Source: DATLMR01 sp035634255
Lineage (GTDB): Bacteria > Acidobacteriota > Blastocatellia > UBA7656
Assembly: GCA_035634255.1 (NCBI GenBank)
Contig: DASQDI010000031.1
Location: forward strand, 1-47,274
DNA length: 47,274 bases
Reading direction: 5' to 3'
The notes under the pieces were generated by a model that saw only the letters and a program-made list of their open reading frames with translations, was not told where the DNA came from and searched no databases. Positions 32,667 to 41,642 of this stretch are shown piece after piece. The position numbers and the translations under genes are program-made. Numbering within the stretch: the stretch's first letter is position 1; each line of letters starts with the position of its first letter.

Positions 32667-35570
32667 CTACTCTCCGGCGAGCGTGGCGCGGGGCAGCAGA
32701 GTCTCCGGTATCGGCTCAAGGAACCGCGAGACGCTCCCATATGCGGTTACCGTGGAAGTGTCGTAAGAGCCCATCGGGCTGATGAAATAGAGGTGTTGCT
32801 TGGCCCGCGTCGCCGCGACGTAGAGCAGCCGCCGCTCTTCCTCTAAATCCTCGAATGCATCGTAGGCCCGCGTCGAGGGGAACCAGCCGTCCACCATCCA
32901 GATGACGAACAGAGTGTTCCATTCGAGCCCCTTGGCCGAGTGCACCGTCGAGAGGGTGACGAACCCCTGGCCGCGCGCCTGCGCTTCGGCGAGCGCCAGG
33001 TCCACCGGGTCGAGCGCGACATCGGCCAGCAACTCTTCGGTGCTCCTGTACCGCTTCGCGATGGATAGCAGGTGGTCCATCTCCCTCCGCCTCCGCGGGT
33101 GGTCGTCGTAGATCGTCTGTAGGATCGGGCGGTAGAACCGCTCCACGGCCGCGAGCTGCGCGCGCACGGTCTTCTGCCCGATCACGCCTTCGAGCACGTG
33201 GGCGAGTCTCGCGAGCTGGTCCTTGTAGCTCGCCTTGGCGGGGAACTGTTTCAGCTTCTTAAAGAGGCCCTCGCGCGCGCGCGCCGTGCGGAACTCTCTC
33301 TTTTCGACGCCGAGGTAGTCGAGTATTTGCTGGACCGTCGCGTCCCCGATGTGGTCGACGAGCTTGAGCATGCGGAACCATGAGATCGTGTCCGACGGGT
33401 TGACCGCGACTCGCAGGAAGGAGAGCACGTCCTTGATGTGCGCCGACTCGGCGAACTTGATCCCCCCGAACTTGCGGAAGGGGATGCCGTGCCTGCCGAG
33501 TTCGATCTCAAGGTCGAAAGAGTGGGAGCCCGCGCGAAACAGCACGGCCATCTCGTGGTATGGGACGCCCTCCTCGCGCAGGTCTTCGATGTACTGCACG
33601 ACGAAGCGGGACTGCTCGTTCTCGTCGTTCGCGTTCACGAGCATAGGCTGCGGCCCCGAGGCCACGCGCGAGTACAACCGCTTCGCGTAGCCCTCGCTCG
33701 CCTCGCCGATGATCACGTTCGCGAGGTCGAGTATCGGCTGCGTGCTGCGGAAATTCTCTTCGAGCTTTATCACCTTCGCCGACGGGAACAGCTCCGGGAA
33801 CTCAAGCATGTTTCTGAAGCTAGCCCCGCGGAACGAATAGATCGCCTGACACTCGTCCCCGACGACGGCGACGTTGTCGTGCGACTCCGACATCAGGCGC
33901 ACGATCCGCGCCTGAAGCTTGTTCGTGTCCTGGTACTCGTCCACCATCATGTAGCGGTACTGGTTCGAGAGTTTCAGGCGAAGCTCTCCGCTCTTTTCGA
34001 GCGCCTCGCACAGCCGGACGAGCAGGTCGTCGTAGGTCAGCAGGTGCCGCTCGCGCTTGTACTGCTCGAATGCCTTCAGCAGCTTTTCCAGGTCGCCCGT
34101 CACGTCGAGGAACTGCGGGTAATAGAGCCTGACGACTTCTTCGACCGGCAGCAGTTTGTTGGCCGACATGCTGAAGATCGCGCAGAGGGTGTGCTTCCGC
34201 GGGGCGCGGCGGTCCCTGGTCGTGAGCCCCGTCTGGCGGCGCACGAGGTCTATCAGGTCTTCGGTGTCGCTCTGGTCGAACACCGTGAACATGCGGTGGA
34301 CCCCCGCCAGCTCGGAGTACCTGCGGAGCGTGGAGTGGGCCATCGAGTGGAACGTGCCGCCCGACACCCTCTGGCAGCGCTCGTCCGCGAGCGAGGCCGC
34401 GCGCGCGAGCATGCTCTGGGCCGACCGCCGCGTGAAGGTCAGCAACAGGACGGACTCGGGCCGCGCGCCCATTTCGATCAACCGCGCGACGCGGTAGACC
34501 AGGGTGCGGGTCTTGCCCGTCCCCGCGCCCGCGACGATCAGCAGGGGGCCGTCGGCCGTCGTGACCGCCTCGTACTGCGCCTCGTTCAGCTCGCCCTCGT
34601 AGTCGATCTTCGGCGCGCGGCGCGCGGCGGTTACGGCCTTCAGGACCAGCTTCGTCTTGACGGGGGCCTGCGTCCTGCCCATCTCAAGGTCGCGCTTCAA
34701 AGACCTGATGGCGGCCGCGAATTCCTCGATGGTTTGATACCGCTGCTTCGGCTCTTTCGCCAGGGCCTTCTCTATCACCGCGTGGACCGCGCGCGACAGG
34801 TCCGGCCTGACCGCGTGCGCCGGCTTCGGCTCGTCGTGCAGGATCGAGTGCATCGTGTCTATGTCGTTCTCGTTGGCGAAGGGGCAGAGGCCCGTCAGCA
34901 TCTCGTAGAGCACGACCCCGAAGGAGAAGATGTCGCTCCTGAGGTCGATGCGCTTGCCCAACAGTTGTTCGGGCGACATGTACTTGATCGTGCCCATGAT
35001 CGTGCCGGAGCTGGTGATGACCTGGAGCATGGTCTTTGCGGCGCTGCCCGCCCGGCTCGCGCGCTTCCGCTCCGTCAGCTTCGCGAGGCCGAAGTCCAGA
35101 ATCTTCGCGTAGCCGTCGCGGCTTATCATCAGGTTTTCCGGCTTGAGGTCGCGGTGGACTATCCCGTGCGCGTGCGCCTTCGACAGCCCCTGCGCGATCT
35201 GAACGGCCATGTCCAAGGCTTCGAGGATGGCGATTGAGCGCGAGGCGATCTTCTGTCTCAACGTCTCGCCTTCGATGAATTCCATCACGATGAAAGGCTT
35301 GCCGTCCGCGTCTCCGATCTCGTAGACGGTGAGGATGTGCGGGTGGTTCAGGGCCGACGCCGCGCGCGCCTCCTGAAGGAACCGTCGGCGGCGGTCCTCG
35401 TGGGCGACCGCGTCCGGGGTGAGGAATTTCACCGCGACGATGCGGTCCAGCTTCTCGTCGTGCGCTTTGTAGACCGCTCCCATGCCGCCCATCCCGAGCG
35501 GCTCGATGATCCGATAATGTGCTACCGTCGTGCCTTCAGCGATAATGTCTTTAGCAGGAGCCTGGCTCAT
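32667..35570 (-). CDS. Ser/Thr protein kinase-UvrD-type helicase fusion
   Basis: One 967-codon frame carries two complete catalytic modules. Residues 19-288 are a Hanks-type kinase: glycine loop LGMGGMGAVY (25-34), K48 (VAVKFL), E67, HRDLKPEN (D141, N146), DFG (D159) and SPE (199-201). Residues ~325-967 are an SF1A helicase: Q-motif region ELNEAQYEAV, Walker A GAGTGKT (348-354), LTFTRRSA, DEYQD (544-548), motif III GDECQAIYSFRG (571-582, usually GDDDQSIY), ENFRSTQ, VTLSTVHSAKGLEW and LLYVAATRAK. All catalytic residues of both halves are visible. The 36-residue linker is basic. There is no membrane segment, unlike many Pkn kinases, so it is cytoplasmic. Inference: phosphorylation-linked control of DNA unwinding in repair or defence. 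It is divergent from a SRAP gene across a region with a perfect dyad. Confidence 0.95.
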   Translation of the reverse strand: MSQAPAKDIIAEGTTVAHYRIIEPLGMGGMGAVYKAHDEKLDRIVAVKFLTPDAVAHEDRRRRFLQEARAASALNHPHILTVYEIGDADGKPFIVMEFIEGETLRQKIASRSIAILEALDMAVQIAQGLSKAHAHGIVHRDLKPENLMISRDGYAKILDFGLAKLTERKRASRAGSAAKTMLQVITSSGTIMGTIKYMSPEQLLGKRIDLRSDIFSFGVVLYEMLTGLCPFANENDIDTMHSILHDEPKPAHAVRPDLSRAVHAVIEKALAKEPKQRYQTIEEFAAAIRSLKRDLEMGRTQAPVKTKLVLKAVTAARRAPKIDYEGELNEAQYEAVTTADGPLLIVAGAGTGKTRTLVYRVARLIEMGARPESVLLLTFTRRSAQSMLARAASLADERCQRVSGGTFHSMAHSTLRRYSELAGVHRMFTVFDQSDTEDLIDLVRRQTGLTTRDRRAPRKHTLCAIFSMSANKLLPVEEVVRLYYPQFLDVTGDLEKLLKAFEQYKRERHLLTYDDLLVRLCEALEKSGELRLKLSNQYRYMMVDEYQDTNKLQARIVRLMSESHDNVAVVGDECQAIYSFRGASFRNMLEFPELFPSAKVIKLEENFRSTQPILDLANVIIGEASEGYAKRLYSRVASGPQPMLVNANDENEQSRFVVQYIEDLREEGVPYHEMAVLFRAGSHSFDLEIELGRHGIPFRKFGGIKFAESAHIKDVLSFLRVAVNPSDTISWFRMLKLVDHIGDATVQQILDYLGVEKREFRTARAREGLFKKLKQFPAKASYKDQLARLAHVLEGVIGQKTVRAQLAAVERFYRPILQTIYDDHPRRRREMDHLLSIAKRYRSTEELLADVALDPVDLALAEAQARGQGFVTLSTVHSAKGLEWNTLFVIWMVDGWFPSTRAYDAFEDLEEERRLLYVAATRAKQHLYFISPMGSYDTSTVTAYGSVSRFLEPIPETLLPRATLAGE

Positions 35571-35760
35571 TCATACCCGTCAGTTTAATAGTTTATTACA
35601 TATTCATTACCCACCCATACACTAGCCCCGCGCCAAGCGACTCGGCAAGCAATGCGCGAGTAATTGTAGTTCATCGGAGGTAGTAACTGAAGCGGATATG
35701 CGGCAACTGCGGGGTGAATTTTATCCCCGCCCCGCCCCCGCGCGATAACGGTTGCGCGGC

Positions 35761-35778
35761 TGTTTCATGTATGAAACA
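35761..35778. promoter_or_regulatory. Perfect dyad in the divergent promoter region, candidate operator
   Basis: TGTTTCAT-GT-ATGAAACA, 8-bp arms with a 2-base centre. It lies 80 bases before the SRAP ATG and about 190 bases before the kinase-helicase ATG. No other gene is seen in 35571-35858. Its size and symmetry fit a dimeric repressor site; which regulator binds is unknown. Confidence 0.6.
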
Positions 35779-35858
35779 ATCTGGTAGGTTTGCCGGTATA
35801 TGTTCGTGGGGAGTTTATCCGGAGGCTGAAATCAAACATACCGACAGGAGTGATTATC

Positions 35859-36530
35859 ATGTGCGGCAGATTCACCAGAACTCAAAGCATCCCGGCCATA
35901 GCGGCAGAATTCGGCGTTGAGCAGGTCTCCTTCGACCTCGGCGCGAGCTACAACGTAGCCCCCACCCAGAAGGTGGCCGTCATCATCTCCGAAGGCGTCA
36001 AGCAGATCGTGCCGGCGCAGTGGGGGCTCGTGCCCTCGTGGGCGAAAGACATCTCCATCGGCAATAAGATGATAAACGCGAGGGCCGAGACGATAACCGA
36101 GAAGGCCAGCTACAGGAATGCGTTCAAAAAGCGGCGCTGCCTCGTGGTCGCCGACGGGTTCTACGAGTGGCAGAAGGCCGGGGGCGCGAAGAGACCCGTA
36201 TACATTCGGCTCAAGTCCGGTAAGCCATTCGGTTTCGCGGGGCTGTACGAGTTATGGAAATCGCCCGAGGGAGGGGAGCTCACCACCTGCACGATCATCA
36301 CGACCGAGCCGAACGACTTGATGAAGCCGATCCACGACAGAATGCCCGTGATCATACCGCGCGAGGATCACGACACGTGGATCGACCCTAAGACCGAAGA
36401 CCGCGCTCACCTGCTGGATTTGTTGAAGCCTTACCCCGCCGGCGAGATGGAGGCTTACCCGGTGTCGAAGGCGGTGAACTCGCCCGGTTACAATTCGCCC
36501 GAGTGCATCATCAGGCTTAGGCCGAACTGA
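35859..36530 (+). CDS. SRAP-domain abasic-site protein (HMCES/YedK family)
   Basis: The 223-residue protein forms a covalent thiazolidine link with abasic sites in single-stranded DNA, shielding them. The catalytic Cys2 starts the protein (MCGRFT) once the initiator Met is removed. The supporting residues N32 (YNVAPTQ), N73 (INARAET), E103 (GFYEW) and H159 (PIHDRMPVI) are all in place. ATG 35859 is fixed by this Cys2 and by AGGAG eight bases upstream, although the frame is open further up. The family is linked to SOS and repair genes in many bacteria. It shares its promoter region with the kinase-helicase fusion, suggesting a common DNA-damage role. Confidence 0.95.
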   Translation: MCGRFTRTQSIPAIAAEFGVEQVSFDLGASYNVAPTQKVAVIISEGVKQIVPAQWGLVPSWAKDISIGNKMINARAETITEKASYRNAFKKRRCLVVADGFYEWQKAGGAKRPVYIRLKSGKPFGFAGLYELWKSPEGGELTTCTIITTEPNDLMKPIHDRMPVIIPREDHDTWIDPKTEDRAHLLDLLKPYPAGEMEAYPVSKAVNSPGYNSPECIIRLRPN

Positions 36531-36554
36531 TGAAAGGGCCTCGGCCCTTTCATC
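36529..36554. terminator. Strong hairpin terminator after the SRAP gene
   Basis: Perfect 12-bp arms GATGAAAGGGCC (36529-36540) and GGCCCTTTCATC (36543-36554) with a two-base centre, overlapping the stop codon. It can act on both strands between convergent units. Confidence 0.75.
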
Positions 36555-36580
36555 GGCTCTCTCATCGACCCTCCGTGCGG

Positions 36581-37357
36581 TCATCCCAGCTGTTTGCGGA
36601 AGCGCCACGCGCTCACGGCGATCAGCAGGATGGCGAACCCGAGCAGGGCGAGGATGTTCGGGTATAGGGTCTCCGCGCCCGCCCCCTTGCGCATGACTCC
36701 GCGCGCTATCGTCGCGAAGTGGCGCACGGGGTTGATGTAGGTGACCGGCTGCATCCACTCCGGCATGGCCTCAATCGGGGCCGTCGCGCCCGACAGCATC
36801 GCGATGGGAGGGTTGACGAAGAAGCTGAACAACTGCGGGCGTCCCCGCCGTGATGACCTCCCCCGGCTCCGCCGCGCGCTCATGCTGTGGATGGCGCGTG
36901 CGAACAACTCCTTGCCGGTGTCGGTCTCGCCCTGGATCAGGACGGTCGAATCGGTCGGCGTGACCATCTCTATCTGTTTCAGTATGCGCTTCAGGGCGGG
37001 GCTTGACCCGATTATCTACTCGAAGTCGTAAGCCGTATTGATCTCTTCTTCGAGGTACAGTTTCTCCTCGGACAGCTTGTTCTTAAGCTCTTCGATCTCG
37101 CGGAATGCGAGCGCGTTTTCGACCGCGATGGATATATGGTTGGCGATCTGCGTGAGCATCTCCGCGTCCTCTTCGGTGAATGCGTCTTCGCGGAAGCTGA
37201 CTATGTCGAGGGTCCCGAGCACCCGCCCGTGCGAGATGAGCGGGGCCACGCAGCCGGACTTCACGCCCCGCGCGGCGATCTTTCGCACGATGGGGGATGA
37301 CGAGTTATCGATGTAGGCGCGCGTGACTAGCTCCGTCCTGCGCGAGGCGATGACCAT
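36581..37357 (-). pseudogene. Chimeric pseudogene: GAF/sigma-54 activator fused to ABC-2 permease tail
   Basis: Read on the minus strand, 37357-37019 encodes a GAF domain (RGVKSGCVAPLISHGRVLGTLD) and coiled coil. An in-frame TAG (37018-37016) replaces the usual Glu of DFEEIIGSSPAL. The same frame continues as IIGSSPALKRILKQIEMVTPTDSTVLIQGETDTGKE, the start of a sigma-54 AAA+ domain with Walker A. After ~20 further codons (near 36850) it switches to the C-terminal end of an ABC-2 permease (MLSGATAPIEAMPEWMQPVTYINPVRHF and a final helix). The 5' end of the GAF gene is also missing. A deletion joining two unrelated genes explains this best. A functional product is unlikely. Confidence 0.85.
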
Positions 37358-37413
37358 CTCGGCGGGCGCTCAATTAGCCCGCCCAAAATGAAGGGGCCGA
37401 AGAGACGGACGGG

Positions 37414-38805
37414 TCAGCACGGGAGGAACGTGAAGGCCGCTACGCCGAATACGAACCACAGAAGCGCGAAGATCAGCCCGTAACCGAAAAATGCCCGGAA
37501 GTCGATGCGCGCGATCTCCGCCCTGACCACGAACCAGAACGGCGAGACGAGGTTGCCCATCTGATCTCCGACCCCGAGCGCGAGCAGCCCGCGCTGCGCC
37601 GTGACCCCCACGGCCTCGGCCGCCTTGATCGTCACGAAGCCCTGGATCACCCACTGCCCCCCGCTCGACGGGACGAAGATCGCGACTAGAGTCCCGGCGA
37701 ACGCGGTCATGAGGGGGAAGGTCCATGCGTTTAAGACCGGCGCAAATAGGCCGCCGAAGGCCGCGCCCACGGTCGTGAACTGAATCAGGCCCGCTATGCC
37801 TGCGTACAGGTGATAGAGCACGAGGATCGGCCAGCAGGAGACGACCGCCCTTTGCAGGGCCCGCGAAAAGTTGCGGATGTTGCCGTGCAGGAGGACGGAG
37901 AGCAGCAGGAAGATCGTGTTGAGTGAGTTCAGATCGAGGCTCGCCCGCTTCACGAGAAAATGGTAGTAGAGCCAGACCAGCAGGGCCGCGCCGAGGGTGA
38001 CCGACATCAGAGAGTTCCGCTCCATCCGGTCGGAGAAGTTGATCTCCGCCTCCGCGGGGGCTTCGTCTACGACCGGCTCGGAGAGCTTGCTCGCGGCCGG
38101 GAATTCAGAGAGCGGGTGCGGCTTCCGCGGCTTGAGCAGGCAGGCCACGATTATGACCACTATCGGGAATCCGACCACGAGGAAGATCGCCGCCGGGGAC
38201 CAGATCGTCGACCTGAGTGACATCGTGCCCGCGTCGGCTTCCAGAAAATGGCCCGGCGTCGCCATCAACAGGGGCGCGCTTGCGGAGAGCCCGAACTGCC
38301 AGACGGAGCCCGCCCCCCCGTTGACGGCCATGAGAAACGGGAAGTCTATCGCGATCCCTTTCTCCTCCGCCTCGCGAGCGAAGTGGATCGCGATGAGCGG
38401 GCCGAGGGCGAGGGCGAGCCCCCAGTTGATATAAGACACGACCGCCACGACCAGCGCCGAGTAAATAATCACCTGGTTGGCGGTGCGCGGCCTGCGCGAG
38501 ACCGCGACGATGATTTTACGGAAAGGCGGGGTCGCGGCCAGCACCGACCCGAGGACCAGGACCAGAGTCATCTGCATGGTGAAGGGCAGCAGCATCCACA
38601 GCCCGCGGTACCATGCGTCAACGGTCGCCGCGAGGCTGTTGCCGATGGACAGGGCGGCGACGAAGAGCACGACCAGCATGAAGATCGCGGTCGATACGGC
38701 GTCAGGCACGACCCTCGCCATCAGGCGAGAGTAACGGGCGAGCCACCCATCCTGTGCGGAAACCGGTTCCTGATCGACTTGGGCCGGGGCGATCCCTTCT
38801 TTCAT
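37414..38805 (-). CDS. Short-chain fatty acid transporter, AtoE family
   Basis: The 463-residue membrane protein has about 11-12 helices. The family's features include VPDAVSTAIFMLVVLF near the N-terminus, SYINWGLALALGPLIA, the C-terminal FVPSSGGQWVIQGFV, and DQMGNLVSPFWF. AtoE-type carriers are linked to uptake of short-chain fatty acids such as acetoacetate or butyrate. No atoDAB genes are adjacent, so the substrate is a family-level inference. It lies next to the chimeric pseudogene, whose GAF-type activator may once have been encoded beside this transporter. Confidence 0.92.
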   Translation of the reverse strand: MKEGIAPAQVDQEPVSAQDGWLARYSRLMARVVPDAVSTAIFMLVVLFVAALSIGNSLAATVDAWYRGLWMLLPFTMQMTLVLVLGSVLAATPPFRKIIVAVSRRPRTANQVIIYSALVVAVVSYINWGLALALGPLIAIHFAREAEEKGIAIDFPFLMAVNGGAGSVWQFGLSASAPLLMATPGHFLEADAGTMSLRSTIWSPAAIFLVVGFPIVVIIVACLLKPRKPHPLSEFPAASKLSEPVVDEAPAEAEINFSDRMERNSLMSVTLGAALLVWLYYHFLVKRASLDLNSLNTIFLLLSVLLHGNIRNFSRALQRAVVSCWPILVLYHLYAGIAGLIQFTTVGAAFGGLFAPVLNAWTFPLMTAFAGTLVAIFVPSSGGQWVIQGFVTIKAAEAVGVTAQRGLLALGVGDQMGNLVSPFWFVVRAEIARIDFRAFFGYGLIFALLWFVFGVAAFTFLPC

Positions 38806-38951
38806 CCGTCTCCCTTTTATTCGCGCCAGAGGTAGGCAACTTTATAATGTGGCGGGAGCGATTTTGCAATTCCGGCGCGGCGAACTGAACGCTTGAAGGA
38901 AGAGAAATCGCAGGGCAGTCTGGCTCCCTTCACCTTTCCGGTAGGTATCCT

Positions 38952-39494
38952 TCAGGCCCCGGTTCTGCCCTTCAGATTTGCTCTCCCTCCGGCATCTGAA
39001 TAGGGGTTGGCAAAGTAGTAGCCGATGGCCGGAGCGACTAGCCAGGAGAGCAGGGAGCCAAAATACCCTATTTGCGCGGTCGAATCTTCAATCGTGCCTT
39101 TAGGAAGAAGCAAGCGGAGGAGGAAGATGAATATCACAATATTCCAGATGGCAGAGCCGAGGAACGCCACCACGAAAGCTGTTCCCGCATACTTTTCTTT
39201 CGACGTGACCTTATTCGGATTCGTGAAGTAGAAAGCGGTGATCACGCCGATGTATATCACGTAAAGGGAATTCAACTGGGTGAGGCAGGCTCTGAAATTG
39301 TCTTCTTCGATCCAATCGTCGAGGTAAAGGTATAAGACTATCGCAAGGTTCACGAGAAAGAAGAGAAACCATAGAGCCGTCAGAGTCATTCGAGCTTTGT
39401 CGGAAGATATTCTGAGTCGCATTCGTGGTTTGCCCGGTACGCTTTTAATGGATATTGCCGCCATTAGGATGGGCTCAGCTCTGTTTGGGCCCAT
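38952..39494 (-). CDS. Small multi-pass membrane protein, unknown
   Basis: The frame gives about 180 residues with four likely helices: LTALWFLFFLVNLAIVLYLYL, LYVIYIGVITAFYF, AFLGSAIWNIVIFIFLL and LLSWLVAPAIGYYF. It overlaps the 3' end of the caspase-like gene by about 20 bases, so translation may be coupled. Alternative starts at 39464 and 39422 would shorten the polar N-terminus. No family is recognised. Its position suggests a membrane component of the caspase-like protein's operon. Confidence 0.65.
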   Translation of the reverse strand: MGPNRAEPILMAAISIKSVPGKPRMRLRISSDKARMTLTALWFLFFLVNLAIVLYLYLDDWIEEDNFRACLTQLNSLYVIYIGVITAFYFTNPNKVTSKEKYAGTAFVVAFLGSAIWNIVIFIFLLRLLLPKGTIEDSTAQIGYFGSLLSWLVAPAIGYYFANPYSDAGGRANLKGRTGA

Positions 39495-41622
39495 CAATCA
39501 ACTCGCGAAGCCTGTCTGTGGCCTGCTGATAGAACCTTGTCTCCAATTCAACGCGCCATGTCTTTTCAACCTTTCTCTTATATTTAATGAGGACTTTGAT
39601 CGTATAAGAATACTCTGATTGCCTGCCATCGCTCCGGTCAACTTCGACCCTGTATGAAACGTGTCTCGCCTGAATCTGCTTTTCGGCCGCATGAAATAAT
39701 CCTGTGACCTCATACAGGTTCGTCCAAAAGATGACGTTGCCGGTTATTGTGGACTGGTAATTCTTAACGATGAATTTCAACTCATCTTGAAGGATGTGGT
39801 GGACTCTGTGGAGAAAATCGGTAAACGAAGGAGACCGGGCTCGACCTGTTTTAGAGTACGTGAACTCTTTCTCTTCAGGGAACTCTCCGCTGCTCCTGGA
39901 CGAACCCACTTCGACGATCACGCTCCTCATCTCAATGCCGGAAGGTCCTTCCGTTATTATCGTATAGGTTGTCGTTTCATCGGGCTTGACTTCTTTGATT
40001 CCTTTCGGAGGGACCTTGCCGATGCCCGTGATGTAGACGTGTTCAGCGGCTTCGGCATTCCAGGTCAGGGTAACGGATTGACCTCGCTCGATCCGGCTGG
40101 CGCTCAACTTGATGTCGCTGGTCTGGTTCTGATTGATACCGCCGGGTTGGGCTTGCGGAGAGGCGGGCAGGCTCCCGATCACTCCGCTCGCGCTTTCGAT
40201 TTTGATGTTCGCCAGGTAGGTGACCAGTCGCCCTTTGTCGAATCCGCCGACGCTCACCCACGCGAATGCTCCGATTACGCTCGACAGGTCTTCCCCGGAG
40301 AGGTCGATCTCGTATCTCTTCCAGGTGTTAGTCAGGACCGTGTCACCTTCCGACCTCTTGAACGAATCCCTGAACATTTTGCCGGGGGTGTCGATGCCTC
40401 CCGATATGAATTTCACGATCTCGCCGCCGCGCTCGCCTTTGGCGTAAAACGATATTTTCTTCGCCCCCGTGAGGTTCAAACCGGGCTTGTCGCCCCAGTT
40501 AGTTTCAGGGTATTGCCAGTAGATTCCGGCCCAGCCTGAGCCTGAGCCTGAGCTTTGCTGGTACTCTATGCGGGTCGCCGAAACCGTTTTACCTTCTATC
40601 TGCGCTGCTTCTTTCGTCACGGCAAGAGGTGATTTGCCGCCCGGCTTCCCGATGTCGCCCATCCAGCCGGTAGGAGCGTATCTGGTTTCGAGGTCGAAAG
40701 ACGTGAGGGCGTGCTGCGTCACAAAGACAAAATCCCCCTTGTCTAGATTGCGAAGCTTACCGTGAAGAGGCGTTTGTGCGCTGCCGGGGTGGTTTTCCAC
40801 CTTGTCTTTTATAAACTCTCCGAGCTCGGTCCCCGTAATGTACCCGTCATGGTTCAGGTCAGCCTGCCCGCTCAGTGCTTCGATAAACTTCCTTCGGAAG
40901 ATACTGTTGTCCGGCACTCTCTGATCGGCCTTCCCCGCCGTTATGAATAATCGCACCGGCTCGGCCACCCTGGACCAGATACTCGGGGGCGCTCCGCGCA
41001 TGACCTCACCCGGTGGTTCGCGCAGCTGGAGTATTAAGCCCGAAAAGCAACTGTCAAATAAGAACAGCCCGTGCTTGGCCCGTATATCAATCGCCAGCAG
41101 TTCTACCCGGTCCATGCTTATCGCTTTAGCCTGAAAGGCCGATTCGCTCTTGTCGGGGAGCGGCGCGTCCTTTGGCACGACGAAGCCACGCAGTCGGCCG
41201 TCGCTATCTTTTGTAGTATGCCCATGCCCGGCGAAGTAAAAGAGGAGCCGGTTCCCAGGATCGAGGCCGTGCTGGTTTCTAAAGTTGTTCAATGCCGCCT
41301 CGAACTCGGCCTGAGTCGGGTTGTTTACTACCTCGACTTTAAACCCATGTTTCACCAACGCCGCTTTTACTGCTTCGACATCATCTTTTACGCCGGGGAG
41401 TTTCGACCAGTAATCGTAATCGCTCACGCCGACTATCAAGGCGTGGCTCCCCTCATACAGATTCAAAGTAGAATTATCGATCATTCTTACTCTGACCGCC
41501 CCGATCCCTTTCTGAGGGTCTTGTGTCCCGTCGGCTCCGATGGCGGGACTTGCAATCAAAATGCAGGCCGCGAGCGCGACAATCAAGGCTACGAATCGAG
41601 GCGTCGATGGTCTTCTCTTCAT
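39475..41622 (-). CDS. Secreted caspase-like (C14) protease with accessory domains
   Basis: The 715-residue protein has a signal peptide (VALIVALAACILIASPAIGA). A caspase/metacaspase domain covers about 55-300, with the catalytic dyad H133 (FAGHGH) and C192 (FDSCFSG). An EF-hand-type loop DLNHDGYITGTE (255-266) lies inside its second half. Residues ~370-480 are a jelly-roll module (GWAGIYWQYPETNWG, LTGAKKISFYAKGERGGE) closely related to one in the neighbouring enzyme. An Ig-like module follows at ~505-575 (GQSVTLTWNAEAAEHVYI, TTTYTIITEG). A C-terminal helical/beta domain has no recognised family. AGGAG lies eight bases before the ATG. It acts outside the cytoplasm; the substrate is unknown. 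It is third in an envelope operon. Confidence 0.9.
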   Translation of the reverse strand: MKRRPSTPRFVALIVALAACILIASPAIGADGTQDPQKGIGAVRVRMIDNSTLNLYEGSHALIVGVSDYDYWSKLPGVKDDVEAVKAALVKHGFKVEVVNNPTQAEFEAALNNFRNQHGLDPGNRLLFYFAGHGHTTKDSDGRLRGFVVPKDAPLPDKSESAFQAKAISMDRVELLAIDIRAKHGLFLFDSCFSGLILQLREPPGEVMRGAPPSIWSRVAEPVRLFITAGKADQRVPDNSIFRRKFIEALSGQADLNHDGYITGTELGEFIKDKVENHPGSAQTPLHGKLRNLDKGDFVFVTQHALTSFDLETRYAPTGWMGDIGKPGGKSPLAVTKEAAQIEGKTVSATRIEYQQSSGSGSGWAGIYWQYPETNWGDKPGLNLTGAKKISFYAKGERGGEIVKFISGGIDTPGKMFRDSFKRSEGDTVLTNTWKRYEIDLSGEDLSSVIGAFAWVSVGGFDKGRLVTYLANIKIESASGVIGSLPASPQAQPGGINQNQTSDIKLSASRIERGQSVTLTWNAEAAEHVYITGIGKVPPKGIKEVKPDETTTYTIITEGPSGIEMRSVIVEVGSSRSSGEFPEEKEFTYSKTGRARSPSFTDFLHRVHHILQDELKFIVKNYQSTITGNVIFWTNLYEVTGLFHAAEKQIQARHVSYRVEVDRSDGRQSEYSYTIKVLIKYKRKVEKTWRVELETRFYQQATDRLRELIDGPKQS

Positions 41623-41642
41623 GGTCGAGTCTCCTGTTCTGT

